Shown: positions 9,401 to 18,708 of the stretch, in pieces
Layout of the letters: the number at the start of each line of letters is the position of its first letter
How positions within the stretch are numbered: position 1 is the first letter of the stretch
From: ZC4RG42 sp036676355
Lineage (GTDB): Bacteria > Pseudomonadota > Gammaproteobacteria > Burkholderiales > SG8-39
Direction: 5' to 3'
Assembly: GCA_036676355.1 (NCBI GenBank)
Contig: JAKFDA010000097.1
Coordinates: 14,540-78,539, forward strand
Length of the DNA: 64,000 bases
Notes under the pieces: generated by a model
Told to the model about the DNA's origin: nothing
The model's input: only the letters and a program-made list of their open reading frames with translations
The model's database searches: none
Position numbers and translations under genes: made by a program

Positions 9401-12232
9401 TTACTTGAATTTTCCGAACGCCATCTCGATCAGTCGCTTCTGCTGTTCGCTGTGCTTCGCCATATACCCGACCGCGGGCGAAGCGCTCGACATGCGGCCG
9501 GCGTAATGCAGCTTCTGATCGGGGCGAAGATTCTCGATGAAATAGTGTTGCGTCTGATACCAGGCACCCTGGTTCTGCGGTTCTTCCTGACACCACACCA
9601 CCTCCTTGGCGTTCGGATAAGACTTCATTTCCGCGGCGAAGTGCTTATGCGGAAAAGGATAGAGCTGCTCCACGCGAATGATGGCGACATTGTCGGCGCG
9701 ACGCTCGCGCCGTGCGGCCAGCAGGTCGTAATAGATCCGCCCCGACGTCGCGATAATACGCGTCACCTTCTTGGCATCCAGTGCGTCGACTTCGCTGATC
9801 ACGGTCTGGAAGCAGCCCTCGGCCAGTTCCTTGATGTTCGATGCCGCCTCTCGTTTACGCAGCAGCGATTTCGGCGTCATGACCACCAGCGGTTTGCGAA
9901 ACGGCCTCAGCATCTGGCGACGCAACAGATGGAAAATCTGCGCCGGCGTGCTCGGCACGCAAACCTGGATATTGTGTTCCGCGCACAATTGCAGATAGCG
10001 TTCGAGGCGAGCCGAGGAATGCTCCGGCCCTTGCCCCTCATAGCCGTGCGGCAGGAACATGACCAGGCCGCACATGCGTCCCCACTTTGCTTCGCCCGAA
10101 GTGATGAACTGGTCGATCACGACCTGCGCGCCATTGGCGAAATCGCCGAACTGCGCTTCCCAGATCACAAGTTCGTTCGGTTCGGCGCAGGCATAGCCGT
10201 ATTCGAAGCCGAGCACCGCTTCTTCCGACAGCACGGAATCGATGACGACGAAGTCGGCCTGGTTCTCCTGCACATTCGATAGCGGCACATAGATCCCGGC
10301 GTCCCAGCGCTCGCGATCCTGATCGTGCAGTACGGCATGACGATGCGCGAACGTGCCGCGCCCGGAATCCTGCCCGGACAGACGCACGCCATAACCGGCG
10401 ACCAGCAGGCTGGCGTAGGCGAGCGTTTCACCCATGCCCCAGTCGAGCAGCTGATTGCCCTTGCCCATTTCACGACGCGCCGCGAGGACGCGCTCGACCG
10501 TGGGGTGCAGCTTCACATCTTCGGGAATCGTCGTGACCCGCTCGGCCAGCCGCTGCAGTTCTTCCAGCGGCACCGTCGTGTCGGCCAGTTCCGTCCACTT
10601 GGTATCCATGAACGGCCGCCAGTCGACCGCGTACGTGCGCTGGAAGTTGGACAGCACCGGGCTCGAGGTATGCCGGCCTTCATCGAGCGCCTGCCGGTAG
10701 CTCTTGATCAGCCCGTCCGCGTCCTCTTCGCTGATCACACCCTGCACCACCAGTTTGTCCGCATAGAGTTTGCGCGTGCCGGGATGCTGGACGATCTTGG
10801 TATACATCAGCGGCTGGGTGATGAACGGCTCGTCCTGTTCGTTATGCCCCAATCGCCGGAAGCACACGATATCGACAACCACGTCTTTCTTGAATTCCTT
10901 GCGGAAGTCCATCGCCAGTTGCATGACGAACACGGCGGCTTCCGGATCGTCGCCGTTGACGTGAAAGATCGGCGCCTCGATCATTTTCGCCACATCGGTG
11001 CAATACAGCGTCGAACGCGTATCGCGCGCATCGGACGTGGTGAACCCGATCTGGTTGTTGATGATGACGTGTACCGTGCCGCCGGTGCCGTAACCGCGCG
11101 TCTGCGCCAGGTTGAGGGTTTCCATCACCACGCCCTGCCCGGCAAACGCCGCGTCGCCGTGAATGAGTACCGACAGTACCTTGTCGCCCTCGAGGTCTTT
11201 GCGCCGATGCTGTCGCGCGCGCACCGAGCCTTCTACCACCGGATTGACGATCTCCAGATGCGACGGGTTGAACGCGAGCGACAGATGCAACGGCCCGCCG
11301 GGCGTTGCGACGTCCGACGAAAAGCCGTTGTGGTATTTCACGTCGCCGGATGACAATTCGCTGACCGTCTTGCCTTCGAACTCGGAGAACAGATCTTTCG
11401 GCGAACGGCCGAGGGTATTGACCAACACGTTGAGCCGGCCACGGTGCGCCATGCCGATGACGACTTCCTCGATGCCGTGCGTGCCGGCGCGGCGCACCAA
11501 TTCATCCATCACCGGAATCAGCGTTTCGCCGCCTTCGAGCGAGAAACGTTTCTGCCCGACGTAACGAGTGTGCAGATATTTTTCCAGCGTCTCGGCCGCT
11601 GTCAGGCGCTCGAGAATCCGCGTCCTCGTCTCGGCATTGAATGTCGGATGCGAGCGCACCGATTCCAGACGCTGCTGGACCCAGCGCTTTTGCGCCGGAT
11701 CGCTCATGTACATGTACTCGACGCCGATGGCGCCGCAATACGTTTCGCGCACCGCCTGCAGGATCTCGCGCAAGGTCATGCGCTCCGGCCCGACCAACGT
11801 ACCGGTGTTGAACACGGTTTCGAGATCGGCGTCGGTCAGATCGTAATAAGCGGGCTCCAGTTCGGGAATATTCGGGCGCGGCATCCGCTTGAGCGGATCG
11901 AGTTGCGCCCAGCGTGCGCCCATGAAGCGATGCGCATGGATGAGCCACAGCACATAGATCTGCTTGCGCTCGACACTCAGCTCGCCCTGCGGGGCGCCGA
12001 CGTGCAAGGTACCCTGGCGGGCGCGCTGCGCGAAGGCGTGTACCACCGGCGCATGCGCGACATCGTGCGCGTCGGTACCGGCGAGCCCCGGGAGCAATTG
12101 CATGCGATCGAAATATTCGCGCCATTCCGGCGAGATCGACTGCGGATTGTCCAGATAGGACTCGTACAGATCCTCGATGAACGGCGCGTTTCCGCCGAAG
12201 AGATAGGAGTTCTCCAGCAACTGCTTCAGCAT
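9401..12232 (-). CDS. sucA: 2-oxoglutarate dehydrogenase E1
   Basis: A 943-residue thiamine-diphosphate enzyme that decarboxylates 2-oxoglutarate and succinylates the lipoyl arm of SucB. It starts MLKQLLENSYLFGGNAPFIEDLYE, a typical N-terminus. It carries the HRGRLNVLVN segment, the GDAAFAGQG thiamine-diphosphate motif, NNQIGFTTS, RRLGHNEQDEP and the LPHGYEGQGPEHSSAR motif. GAGG lies a few bases before the ATG. It is in the same direction as gltA, 127 bases downstream, with a palindromic repeat in the spacer. Confidence 0.98.
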   Translation of the reverse strand: MLKQLLENSYLFGGNAPFIEDLYESYLDNPQSISPEWREYFDRMQLLPGLAGTDAHDVAHAPVVHAFAQRARQGTLHVGAPQGELSVERKQIYVLWLIHAHRFMGARWAQLDPLKRMPRPNIPELEPAYYDLTDADLETVFNTGTLVGPERMTLREILQAVRETYCGAIGVEYMYMSDPAQKRWVQQRLESVRSHPTFNAETRTRILERLTAAETLEKYLHTRYVGQKRFSLEGGETLIPVMDELVRRAGTHGIEEVVIGMAHRGRLNVLVNTLGRSPKDLFSEFEGKTVSELSSGDVKYHNGFSSDVATPGGPLHLSLAFNPSHLEIVNPVVEGSVRARQHRRKDLEGDKVLSVLIHGDAAFAGQGVVMETLNLAQTRGYGTGGTVHVIINNQIGFTTSDARDTRSTLYCTDVAKMIEAPIFHVNGDDPEAAVFVMQLAMDFRKEFKKDVVVDIVCFRRLGHNEQDEPFITQPLMYTKIVQHPGTRKLYADKLVVQGVISEEDADGLIKSYRQALDEGRHTSSPVLSNFQRTYAVDWRPFMDTKWTELADTTVPLEELQRLAERVTTIPEDVKLHPTVERVLAARREMGKGNQLLDWGMGETLAYASLLVAGYGVRLSGQDSGRGTFAHRHAVLHDQDRERWDAGIYVPLSNVQENQADFVVIDSVLSEEAVLGFEYGYACAEPNELVIWEAQFGDFANGAQVVIDQFITSGEAKWGRMCGLVMFLPHGYEGQGPEHSSARLERYLQLCAEHNIQVCVPSTPAQIFHLLRRQMLRPFRKPLVVMTPKSLLRKREAASNIKELAEGCFQTVISEVDALDAKKVTRIIATSGRIYYDLLAARRERRADNVAIIRVEQLYPFPHKHFAAEMKSYPNAKEVVWCQEEPQNQGAWYQTQHYFIENLRPDQKLHYAGRMSSASPAVGYMAKHSEQQKRLIEMAFGKFK

Positions 12233-12274
12233 CTGTTCACCTCGCTACAACAAAAGCTAACAGCTCGAACCCGG

Positions 12275-12342
12275 CACCGCCAAGGCACAAAGAGACGCCG
12301 ATCAAAAACTTTGCGCCCTTCGCCTCTTCGCCTTGGTGGTTC
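12275..12342. repeat. Palindromic intergenic repeat, gltA-sucA spacer
   Basis: Left arm CACCGCCAAGGCACAAAGAG and right arm CTCTTCGCCTTGGTGGTTC are imperfect reverse complements. It belongs to the same family as 7904-7975. It lies between gltA and sucA and would form a hairpin in a read-through transcript. Confidence 0.7.
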
Positions 12343-12359
12343 AGGATCTTCGCTACGCA

Positions 12360-13655
12360 TTACCGCTTATCGATCGGCACCACGTCCCGCTTCGTATTGC
12401 CGGTATAGAGCTGACGCGGCCGGCCGATTTTCTGATCCGGGTCGGAAATCATCTCCATCCATTGCGCGACCCAGCCGACCGTCCGTGCCAGAGCGAAAAT
12501 GCACGTGAACATCGAAGTCGGAATGCCGAGCGCGCGCTGCACGATACCGGAATAGAAATCGACGTTCGGATAGAGCTTGCGATCGACGAAGTATTGGTCT
12601 TCCAGCGCGATCTTCTCCAGCTCCATGGCCAGCTTGAACAGCCGATCGTTCTGCAGACCCAGCTCGCTCAGCACCTCGTGGCAGGTCTCGCGCATCAACT
12701 TGGCGCGCGGATCGTAGTTCTTGTACACGCGATGGCCGAAGCCCATCAGGCGGAAGCCCGAATCCTTGTCCTTGGCCTTCTTGACGTATTCGCCGACGCG
12801 CGAGACGTCGCCGATTTCTTCCAGCATCTGCAGACAGGCTTCGTTCGCGCCGCCGTGCGCCGGGCCCCACAGGCAGGCAATACCGGCGGCGATGCAGGCA
12901 AACGGATTGGCGCCCGACGAGCCGGCCAACCGCACCGTCGAAGTGGAGGCGTTCTGCTCGTGATCGGCGTGCAGGATGAAAATGCGATCCAGCGCCCGCA
13001 CCAGCACGTCGTTCACCTTGTAGTCCTCGGTCGGCACCGAGAACATCATGCGCATGAAGTTGGCCGTGTATGACAGATCGTTGCGCGGATAGACGAATGG
13101 GTGGCCCATCGAATACTTGTGCGCCATCGCGGTGATGGTCGGCATTTTGCCGATCAGGCGGAACGCGGATATTTCGCGATGCTCCGGGATGCTGATGTCG
13201 AGCGAGTCGTGATAGAACGCCGACAGCGCGCCGACCGTGCCGACCAGCACGGCCATCGGGTGCGAGTCGCGGCGAAAGCCGGTGTAGAAGCGCGCCAGTT
13301 GCTCATGCACCATGCTGTGCTTGGCGACCTTGCCGACGAAATGATCCTTCTGCTCCTGGTTCGGCAACTCGCCGTAGATGAGCAGATGACACACTTCAAG
13401 GAAGTCGCATTGGCGCGCCAGTTGATCGATCGGATAACCGCGATAGAGCAGCACGCCCTCGTCGCCGTCGATGTATGTGATGCTCGAACGGCAACTCGCT
13501 GTCGACAGGAAACCCGGATCGTAAGTGAACATCCCCGTCTTGCCATACAGGGTGCGGATATCCACCACGTCGGGGCCGATGCTGCCGCCGAGGACCGGAA
13601 TTTCAACTGACTGGCCTTCCCCGTACTGGAGCACTGCCTTGCCGTTGGGTTTCAT
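12360..13655 (-). CDS. gltA: Citrate synthase
   Basis: Condenses acetyl-CoA with oxaloacetate at entry to the TCA cycle. At 431 residues it matches the large Gram-negative type II enzyme, which in studied relatives is hexameric and inhibited by NADH. The GFGHRVYKNYDPRAK motif with its catalytic histidine is present, and so is the HEQNASTSTVR segment. An AAGGAGG five bases before the ATG gives a very strong ribosome site. It sits between sdhE and sucA on the same strand. Confidence 0.98.
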   Translation of the reverse strand: MKPNGKAVLQYGEGQSVEIPVLGGSIGPDVVDIRTLYGKTGMFTYDPGFLSTASCRSSITYIDGDEGVLLYRGYPIDQLARQCDFLEVCHLLIYGELPNQEQKDHFVGKVAKHSMVHEQLARFYTGFRRDSHPMAVLVGTVGALSAFYHDSLDISIPEHREISAFRLIGKMPTITAMAHKYSMGHPFVYPRNDLSYTANFMRMMFSVPTEDYKVNDVLVRALDRIFILHADHEQNASTSTVRLAGSSGANPFACIAAGIACLWGPAHGGANEACLQMLEEIGDVSRVGEYVKKAKDKDSGFRLMGFGHRVYKNYDPRAKLMRETCHEVLSELGLQNDRLFKLAMELEKIALEDQYFVDRKLYPNVDFYSGIVQRALGIPTSMFTCIFALARTVGWVAQWMEMISDPDQKIGRPRQLYTGNTKRDVVPIDKR

Positions 13656-13798
13656 TACTACCTCCTTCTGCTGACTTGGGAACGGCCGGGCCGTTCTCTA
13701 TTTTCAAACCATTGCCGATGGACGGTGCCGCTCCGATCGCTGTTGCAAAGGGGAATCCAGGACGATCCACCTTGCGGACTTGATGGCGCGGCGCGGTC

Positions 13799-14050
13799 TC
13801 AGCCGGCGCGAATCAGGTCCACCATTTCCTGCAAGCCGGGGTCGTCGCATTCGACGCGCCCCGACAATACATCCCACAAATCATGATCCTCGTAATCCAG
13901 CAGCTGTTGCAGTCGGGCGAACCCATGCGCATCCAGCCGGCGCGAATGCCGGGCGAAAAACCGCTCGAGCATCAGATCGTTCTCGAGCAAACCGCGACGG
14001 CAACGCCAGTGCGCGCGGCGCAAATCCAGTTCGGTTACCGTCATCGTCAT
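13799..14050 (-). CDS. sdhE: Succinate dehydrogenase flavinylation factor SdhE
   Basis: An 83-residue protein of the SdhE/Sdh5 family that helps attach FAD covalently to SdhA. It carries the family's RGxxE signature as RRGLLEND, followed by a YEDHDLWDVLSGR-type C-terminal segment. A longer frame exists, but the ATG at 14050 overlaps the sdhB stop (ATGA), a translational-coupling arrangement that fixes the start. Lying directly after sdhB fits the assembly role. Confidence 0.92.
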   Translation of the reverse strand: MTMTVTELDLRRAHWRCRRGLLENDLMLERFFARHSRRLDAHGFARLQQLLDYEDHDLWDVLSGRVECDDPGLQEMVDLIRAG

Positions 14051-14742
14051 ACTGAGCGTCGGGTGAGCAACTCGCGAATCCGCCCGATCGCTTCGGCAGG
14101 ATTCAGGCCCTTGGGACAGACGTCGGTGCAATTCATGATCGTACGACAACGAAACAGCCGATACGGGTCCTCGAGATTGTCGAGCCGCTCATTGAGCGCC
14201 TGATCGCGACTGTCGACAATGAAACGATACGCCTGCAACAAGCCGGCCGGACCGACGAATTTGTCCGGGTTCCACCAGAACGACGGGCAGGAACTGGTAC
14301 AGCATGCGCACAGGATGCATTCGTACAGGCCGTTGAGCCGTTCACGGTCTTCCGGACTCTGCAGCCGCTCGCGTTCGGGCAGCGGCTCGTCGTTGACCAG
14401 ATACGGCTTCACCGATTCGTACTGCTGGAAAAACTGCGTCATATCGACGATCAGATCGCGGATCACCGGCAGGCCGGAGAGCGGGCGGATTTCCACCGGC
14501 TCCTTGACCTCGGTGATCTTGGTGACGCAGGCGAGTCGGTTCTTGCCGTTGATGTTCATCGCATCCGAGCCGCAGATGCCCTCGCGGCAGGAGCGGCGGA
14601 ATCCCAGACTGTCATCCTGTTCGCGCGCTCTGACCAGAACGTCGAGCAGCATGCGATCCGTCGGCTCGAGCTCGACGTGGAAGTCCTGCATGTAGGGCTT
14701 CTTGTCCTTGTCCGGATCGTAACGAAAGATCCTTAGATGCAT
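14047..14742 (-). CDS. sdhB: Succinate dehydrogenase iron-sulfur subunit
   Basis: A 231-residue subunit that carries electrons from SdhA flavin to membrane quinone. Three cysteine groups are visible: CREGICGSDAMNINGKN for the [2Fe-2S] cluster, CILCACCTSSCP for [4Fe-4S], and CRTIMNCTDVCPKGLNP for [3Fe-4S]. GGAGG lies four bases before the ATG. It follows sdhA after about 20 bases and overlaps sdhE by four bases. Confidence 0.98.
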   Translation of the reverse strand: MHLRIFRYDPDKDKKPYMQDFHVELEPTDRMLLDVLVRAREQDDSLGFRRSCREGICGSDAMNINGKNRLACVTKITEVKEPVEIRPLSGLPVIRDLIVDMTQFFQQYESVKPYLVNDEPLPERERLQSPEDRERLNGLYECILCACCTSSCPSFWWNPDKFVGPAGLLQAYRFIVDSRDQALNERLDNLEDPYRLFRCRTIMNCTDVCPKGLNPAEAIGRIRELLTRRSV

Positions 14743-14761
14743 GCTGCCTCCGGGGTTGTTC

Positions 14762-16528
14762 TTAATACACCCGCGCCTTGGGCGGGACTGAATCGGCCGT
14801 CAGGGGTTTCAGATTGACCGGTTTGTAAGCCAAACGATCGTTTTCCTTATACCAAAGCGTGTGCTTGAGCCAGTTGACGTCATCACGCCGATGGTAGTCC
14901 TCGCGATCGTGCGCGCCGCGCGTTTCCTTGCGCGCTTCGGCCGAAACCATGGTGGCGCGCGCCACCTCGACCAGGTTGTCCAGTTCCAACGCGGCCACCA
15001 GGGCGGTATTGAACACCCTGCTCTTATCGTGGATTTCGGTTCGGGCGACACGCTCGCTCAGCACGCGCACCATTTCCACGCCTTCGGTCAGCAGATCCGG
15101 AAAACGAAAAACACCGCAGTGCGCCTGCATCGCCCGCCGCAGATCGGCGCGCACCTCGTACACGTGCTCGCCGCCGGTCTGCGTCATGATTCGCGCAACC
15201 CGCTCTCGGCTCAGTTCCCCGGCATCCGCCGGCAGATCGCTGTGTCCCGGATTGGCATGGAGGAAACGCATGATGGCGTCGCCCGACGATTTGCCGAACA
15301 CCAGCAAATCGGTGAGCGAATTGGTGCCCAGCCGGTTGGCGCCGTGAATGGAGGCGCAAGCGCACTCGCCCGCAGCATAGAAACCGGGCACGACCGTGTT
15401 CGAGCCGTCGGCGCCCGGCACAACCACTTCGCCGTGATAATTGGTCGGAATTCCGCCCATCTGATAGTGCGCCGTCGGCACGACCGGGATCGGATCGCGC
15501 ACCGGGTCGACATTGGCGAACTGACGCGCGATCTCGCGAATGCCCGGCAGACGCTTTTCGATGACCTCCGGGCCGAGATGATCGAGCTTGAGCAGCACAT
15601 GGTCGCCTCGGGTGCCGCAACCGCGACCTTCCTTGATCTCGGTCGCCATGGCGCGCGACACCACGTCGCGGCTGGCCAGATCCTTGGCGGTCGGCGCATA
15701 ACGCTCCATGAAGCGCTCGCCGTCGCGGTTGAGCAGATAGCCGCCCTCGCCGCGTACGCCTTCGGTAATGAGCACCCCCGCACCGGCCACCCCGGTCGGA
15801 TGGAACTGCCAGAATTCCATGTCCTCGAGCGGGAAGCCGGCGCGCGCCGCCATGCCCGGGCCGTCGCCGGTATTGATGAATGCGTTGGTCGTCGCCGCGA
15901 AAATCCGCCCCGCGCCGCCGGTCGCCAACAGCGTCGCGCGCGCATGAAAGATCGAAATCTCGCCCGTTTCCATTTCCAGCGCCGCCACGCCCAGCACCCG
16001 CCCTTCGGCGTCGCGGATCAGATCCAGCGCCATCCATTCGACGAAGAACTGGGTGTGCGCCCGCACATTGCGTTGATAGAGCGTATGCAACATGGCATGA
16101 CCGGTGCGGTCGGCGGCGCAACAAGAGCGCTGCACCACCGGACCGGCGCCGAAGTTCTGCATATGGCCGCCGAATGGGCGCTGATAAATGGTGCCGTTCT
16201 CGTTGCGGTCGAAAGGCATACCAAAATGTTCGAGTTCGACCACCACTTCGGGCGCCATACGGCACATGAATTCGATGGCGTCCTGATCGCCGAGCCAGTC
16301 CGACCCCTTGATGGTGTCGTACATATGCCATTGCCAGGAGTCGGGCCCCATGTTCGACAGCGCCGCGCCGACACCGCCTTGCGCCGCGACCGTGTGCGAA
16401 CGGGTCGGAAAGACTTTCGAGAGTACGGCGACGCGCAAACCCCCTTCGGAAAGCTGCAGTGCGGCACGCAGACCCGCCCCGCCCGCGCCGACCACGACCG
16501 CATCGAACTGTCTGGAAACGAGCTTCAC
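14762..16528 (-). CDS. sdhA: Succinate dehydrogenase flavoprotein subunit
   Basis: Oxidises succinate to fumarate on a covalently bound FAD. The FAD Rossmann motif GAGGAGLRAALQL is at the N-terminus. SHTVAAQGGVGAAL contains the histidine that carries FAD, and HPTGVAGAGVLITE and REDYHRRDD belong to the active site and C-terminal domain. No ATG suits: the start chosen is GTG at 16528 (VKLVSRQFDAVV), with AGGA five bases upstream. This gives 588 residues, the usual length. The gene starts 26 bases after the sdhD stop. Confidence 0.97.
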   Translation of the reverse strand: MKLVSRQFDAVVVGAGGAGLRAALQLSEGGLRVAVLSKVFPTRSHTVAAQGGVGAALSNMGPDSWQWHMYDTIKGSDWLGDQDAIEFMCRMAPEVVVELEHFGMPFDRNENGTIYQRPFGGHMQNFGAGPVVQRSCCAADRTGHAMLHTLYQRNVRAHTQFFVEWMALDLIRDAEGRVLGVAALEMETGEISIFHARATLLATGGAGRIFAATTNAFINTGDGPGMAARAGFPLEDMEFWQFHPTGVAGAGVLITEGVRGEGGYLLNRDGERFMERYAPTAKDLASRDVVSRAMATEIKEGRGCGTRGDHVLLKLDHLGPEVIEKRLPGIREIARQFANVDPVRDPIPVVPTAHYQMGGIPTNYHGEVVVPGADGSNTVVPGFYAAGECACASIHGANRLGTNSLTDLLVFGKSSGDAIMRFLHANPGHSDLPADAGELSRERVARIMTQTGGEHVYEVRADLRRAMQAHCGVFRFPDLLTEGVEMVRVLSERVARTEIHDKSRVFNTALVAALELDNLVEVARATMVSAEARKETRGAHDREDYHRRDDVNWLKHTLWYKENDRLAYKPVNLKPLTADSVPPKARVY

Positions 16529-16554
16529 ACTAGCGTCCTGTTCCGTAAGCCCAC

Positions 16555-16896
16555 CTAGCCCCTCCACATGATCTGCACCGCCCAGATCGCATAGCCGGAC
16601 AGTGCCACGATGACCAGTACATACAGCGCCAGGCGCAATCCGGTCGGCTTGGCGTAATCCATCAGAATGTCGCGCATGCCGACCCAGGCGTGATAACAGA
16701 CGCTCAGCAGGAACAGCAGCGTGACAACACGAACCCAACCCGATGCGAACAATGCCTTCCACGCGGCATGGTCGGCGGGGCGCGCGATGGCGAATGTCGC
16801 GATCGCGAGCACCGTGTAAATGGCCATGATGACGGCGGTGATGCGCTGCCGCAGCCATTGGCCCGTGCCGTAATGTGCGCCGACAAGACTACGCAT
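16555..16896 (-). CDS. sdhD: Succinate dehydrogenase membrane anchor subunit D
   Basis: A 113-residue protein with three hydrophobic helices that, with SdhC, anchors the complex and binds heme b and quinone. CYHAWVGMRDILMDY contains the conserved heme-ligand histidine region and the Asp of the quinone site. An upstream ATG at 16914 exists, but ATG 16896 shares one base with the sdhC stop (TGATG), and MRSLVGAHYGTG is the normal family N-terminus. Confidence 0.92.
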   Translation of the reverse strand: MRSLVGAHYGTGQWLRQRITAVIMAIYTVLAIATFAIARPADHAAWKALFASGWVRVVTLLFLLSVCYHAWVGMRDILMDYAKPTGLRLALYVLVIVALSGYAIWAVQIMWRG

Positions 16897-17291
16897 CACC
16901 ACAATAGCGCCCATCCGAAAAAAAGCGTCAGCGCAATGCTGATCGCAAGGGTCAGACGCGCGGAAGCGCGCGCCGAAGGCAGATCGATACCGATATGCAG
17001 GTCGAGCAGCAGATGACGCAGGCCGGCCGTCCAGTGATGCGCGTAGGCCCAGACCAGCCCGAGAACAACGAGTTGTGCAAACGGGTGCGCGAGTTGCCGC
17101 CGAACGGCTTCGTAGCGTGCCTCCGATGCAAGACTGCCGTCGAACAGGAACAGCAGCCAGGGCAGCGCAAGAAATAGCACCGCGCCGCTGATGCGGTGCA
17201 GGATTGAAACGATGCCGGGGATGGGAAGGTTGAAGAGACTGACATTTAACCAGAGCGGACGCCTCTTTTTTTTCACCGCAGCATCAGGCAT
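16896..17291 (-). CDS. sdhC: Succinate dehydrogenase cytochrome b subunit C
   Basis: A 131-residue, three-helix membrane subunit. The family signature SILHRISGA is near residue 30, and the HHWTAGLRHLLLD segment carries the second conserved histidine. A basic N-terminus (KKKRRPLW) precedes the first helix. It is the first gene of the minus-strand TCA block, so its promoter must lie in the 17292-17704 spacer shared with mdh. GGGAGG lies about ten bases before the ATG. Confidence 0.95.
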   Translation of the reverse strand: MPDAAVKKKRRPLWLNVSLFNLPIPGIVSILHRISGAVLFLALPWLLFLFDGSLASEARYEAVRRQLAHPFAQLVVLGLVWAYAHHWTAGLRHLLLDLHIGIDLPSARASARLTLAISIALTLFFGWALLW

Positions 17292-17540
17292 CTAAGGATG
17301 ACCTCCCTTGTTAGATAGCGTCAGAGCAGACACCGGATGTCTCGCTCGCCATACACCGCCCGTTGTGGAATTCCTCATTCAACCATCGAAGCGGCACGAA
17401 CTTGCGACCCTACCTCACACTTACTCTCAGGCCTGCCTCCTCGCGATGCCTCCCCGCATTGCTGGACCGGGCGATTATACAAGCCCACTTCGTCTTTGTG
17501 ACCGCGAACGCTGCGTTGCACTTCGGACACGGGCAAATCG

Positions 17541-17556
17541 TGTGATCCGGATCACC
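17541..17556. promoter_or_regulatory. CRP/FNR-type palindromic operator candidate
   Basis: TGTGATCCGGATCACC contains the perfect 14-base palindrome GTGATCCGGATCAC. It matches the CRP pattern TGTGA-N6-TCACA at all but the last base and resembles the FNR pattern. It lies in the sdhC/mdh divergent spacer, about 53 bases upstream of the inferred mdh transcription start, so it could serve both transcription units. Confidence 0.55.
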
Positions 17557-17566
17557 GGCCGTCGCG

Positions 17567-17595
17567 TTGACGATGCGCGCGCGCGCGCCTAAACT
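17567..17595 (+). promoter_or_regulatory. Predicted mdh promoter with (GC)7 spacer
   Basis: TTGACG (17567-17572) and TAAACT (17590-17595) are separated by exactly 17 bases, a good sigma70-like arrangement. The spacer contains 14 bases of alternating GC (17575-17588). The mdh ATG lies about 110 bases further on. Confidence 0.6.
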
Positions 17596-17704
17596 GCTTC
17601 GCAACTTTGCCTACGCGTTCAAGCGTCCAATCAAGGCAGCAATTCATCGTGCGCCGCGTCGCATGACGGACATCAACACCAAAACTCATTCCGGGAGATT
17701 CACC

Positions 17705-18688
17705 ATGGCAAAGCCCCCTGTACGTGTCGCTGTCACGGGTGCCGCCGGCCAGATCGGCTACAGCCTGCTGTTCCGTATCGCAGCCGGCGAGATGCTCGGC
17801 AAGGATCAGCCGGTCATCCTGCAACTGCTCGAAGTCACGCCCGCGCTGAATGCGCTCAAGGGCGTGGTGATGGAACTCGAAGACTGCGCGTTTCCCCTGC
17901 TCGCCGGCGTGGTGCAGACCGACGATGCCAAAGTGGCGTTCAAGGATGCGGACTACGCGCTGCTGGTCGGTGCGCGGCCACGCTCCAAAGGTATGGAACG
18001 CGCCGATCTGCTCGAAGCCAACGCGCAGATTTTCACCGCGCAGGGCAAGGCGCTCAACGATGTGGCCAAGCGCAGCATCAAAGTGCTGGTGGTCGGCAAC
18101 CCGGCCAACACCAACGCCTACATCGCCATGCGCAGCGCGCCGGATCTGCCGCGCCATTGCTTCAGCGCGATGTTGCGCCTCGATCACAACCGTTCGCTGT
18201 CGCAACTGGCGGCCAAAACCGGCAAGCCGGTCGATGCCATCCGCAAGATGATCGTGTGGGGCAACCACTCGCCGACGATGTATCCCGACTACCGCTTCGC
18301 CACCATTGCCGGCCAGAGCGCCAGGGCCCTGGTCAACGATGAAAGCTGGTATCGCGACGTCTTCATTCCGACCGTCGCCAAGCGCGGCGCGGCAATTATC
18401 GAGGCGCGCGGCCTGTCCTCCGCCGCGAGCGCGGCCAACGCCGCGATCGACCACATGCGTGACTGGGTGCTGGGCAGCAACGGCGAATGGGTCACCATGG
18501 GCGTTCCGAGCGACGGCTCATACGGCATCCCCGAAGGCATCCTCTACGGCGTGCCGGTAATCTGCGCCGACGGTAAATACGAAGTCGTACGCGATCTGGA
18601 AATTGACGAATTCAGCCGTCAGAAAATGGACGCAACGTTGAAGGAATTACTGGACGAGCGCGACGGCATCAAGCATCTGCTCGCTTAA
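17705..18688 (+). CDS. mdh: Malate dehydrogenase
   Basis: NAD-dependent oxidation of malate to oxaloacetate, closing the TCA cycle. It has 327 residues from ATG 17705, which is preceded by GGGAG. The nucleotide-binding motif VTGAAGQIGYSLL is at the N-terminus. VGARPRSKGMERADLL forms the mobile loop with substrate arginines. LDHNRSLSQLA and WGNHSPTMYPD supply the catalytic Asp and His. It is the type 2 form usual in betaproteobacteria. The reading frame is open further upstream, but the ATG with its ribosome site and the normal length decide the start. It is divergent from sdhC. Confidence 0.97.
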   Translation: MAKPPVRVAVTGAAGQIGYSLLFRIAAGEMLGKDQPVILQLLEVTPALNALKGVVMELEDCAFPLLAGVVQTDDAKVAFKDADYALLVGARPRSKGMERADLLEANAQIFTAQGKALNDVAKRSIKVLVVGNPANTNAYIAMRSAPDLPRHCFSAMLRLDHNRSLSQLAAKTGKPVDAIRKMIVWGNHSPTMYPDYRFATIAGQSARALVNDESWYRDVFIPTVAKRGAAIIEARGLSSAASAANAAIDHMRDWVLGSNGEWVTMGVPSDGSYGIPEGILYGVPVICADGKYEVVRDLEIDEFSRQKMDATLKELLDERDGIKHLLA

Positions 18689-18708
18689 TCAACCTCGAAC
18701 ACCCCCTG

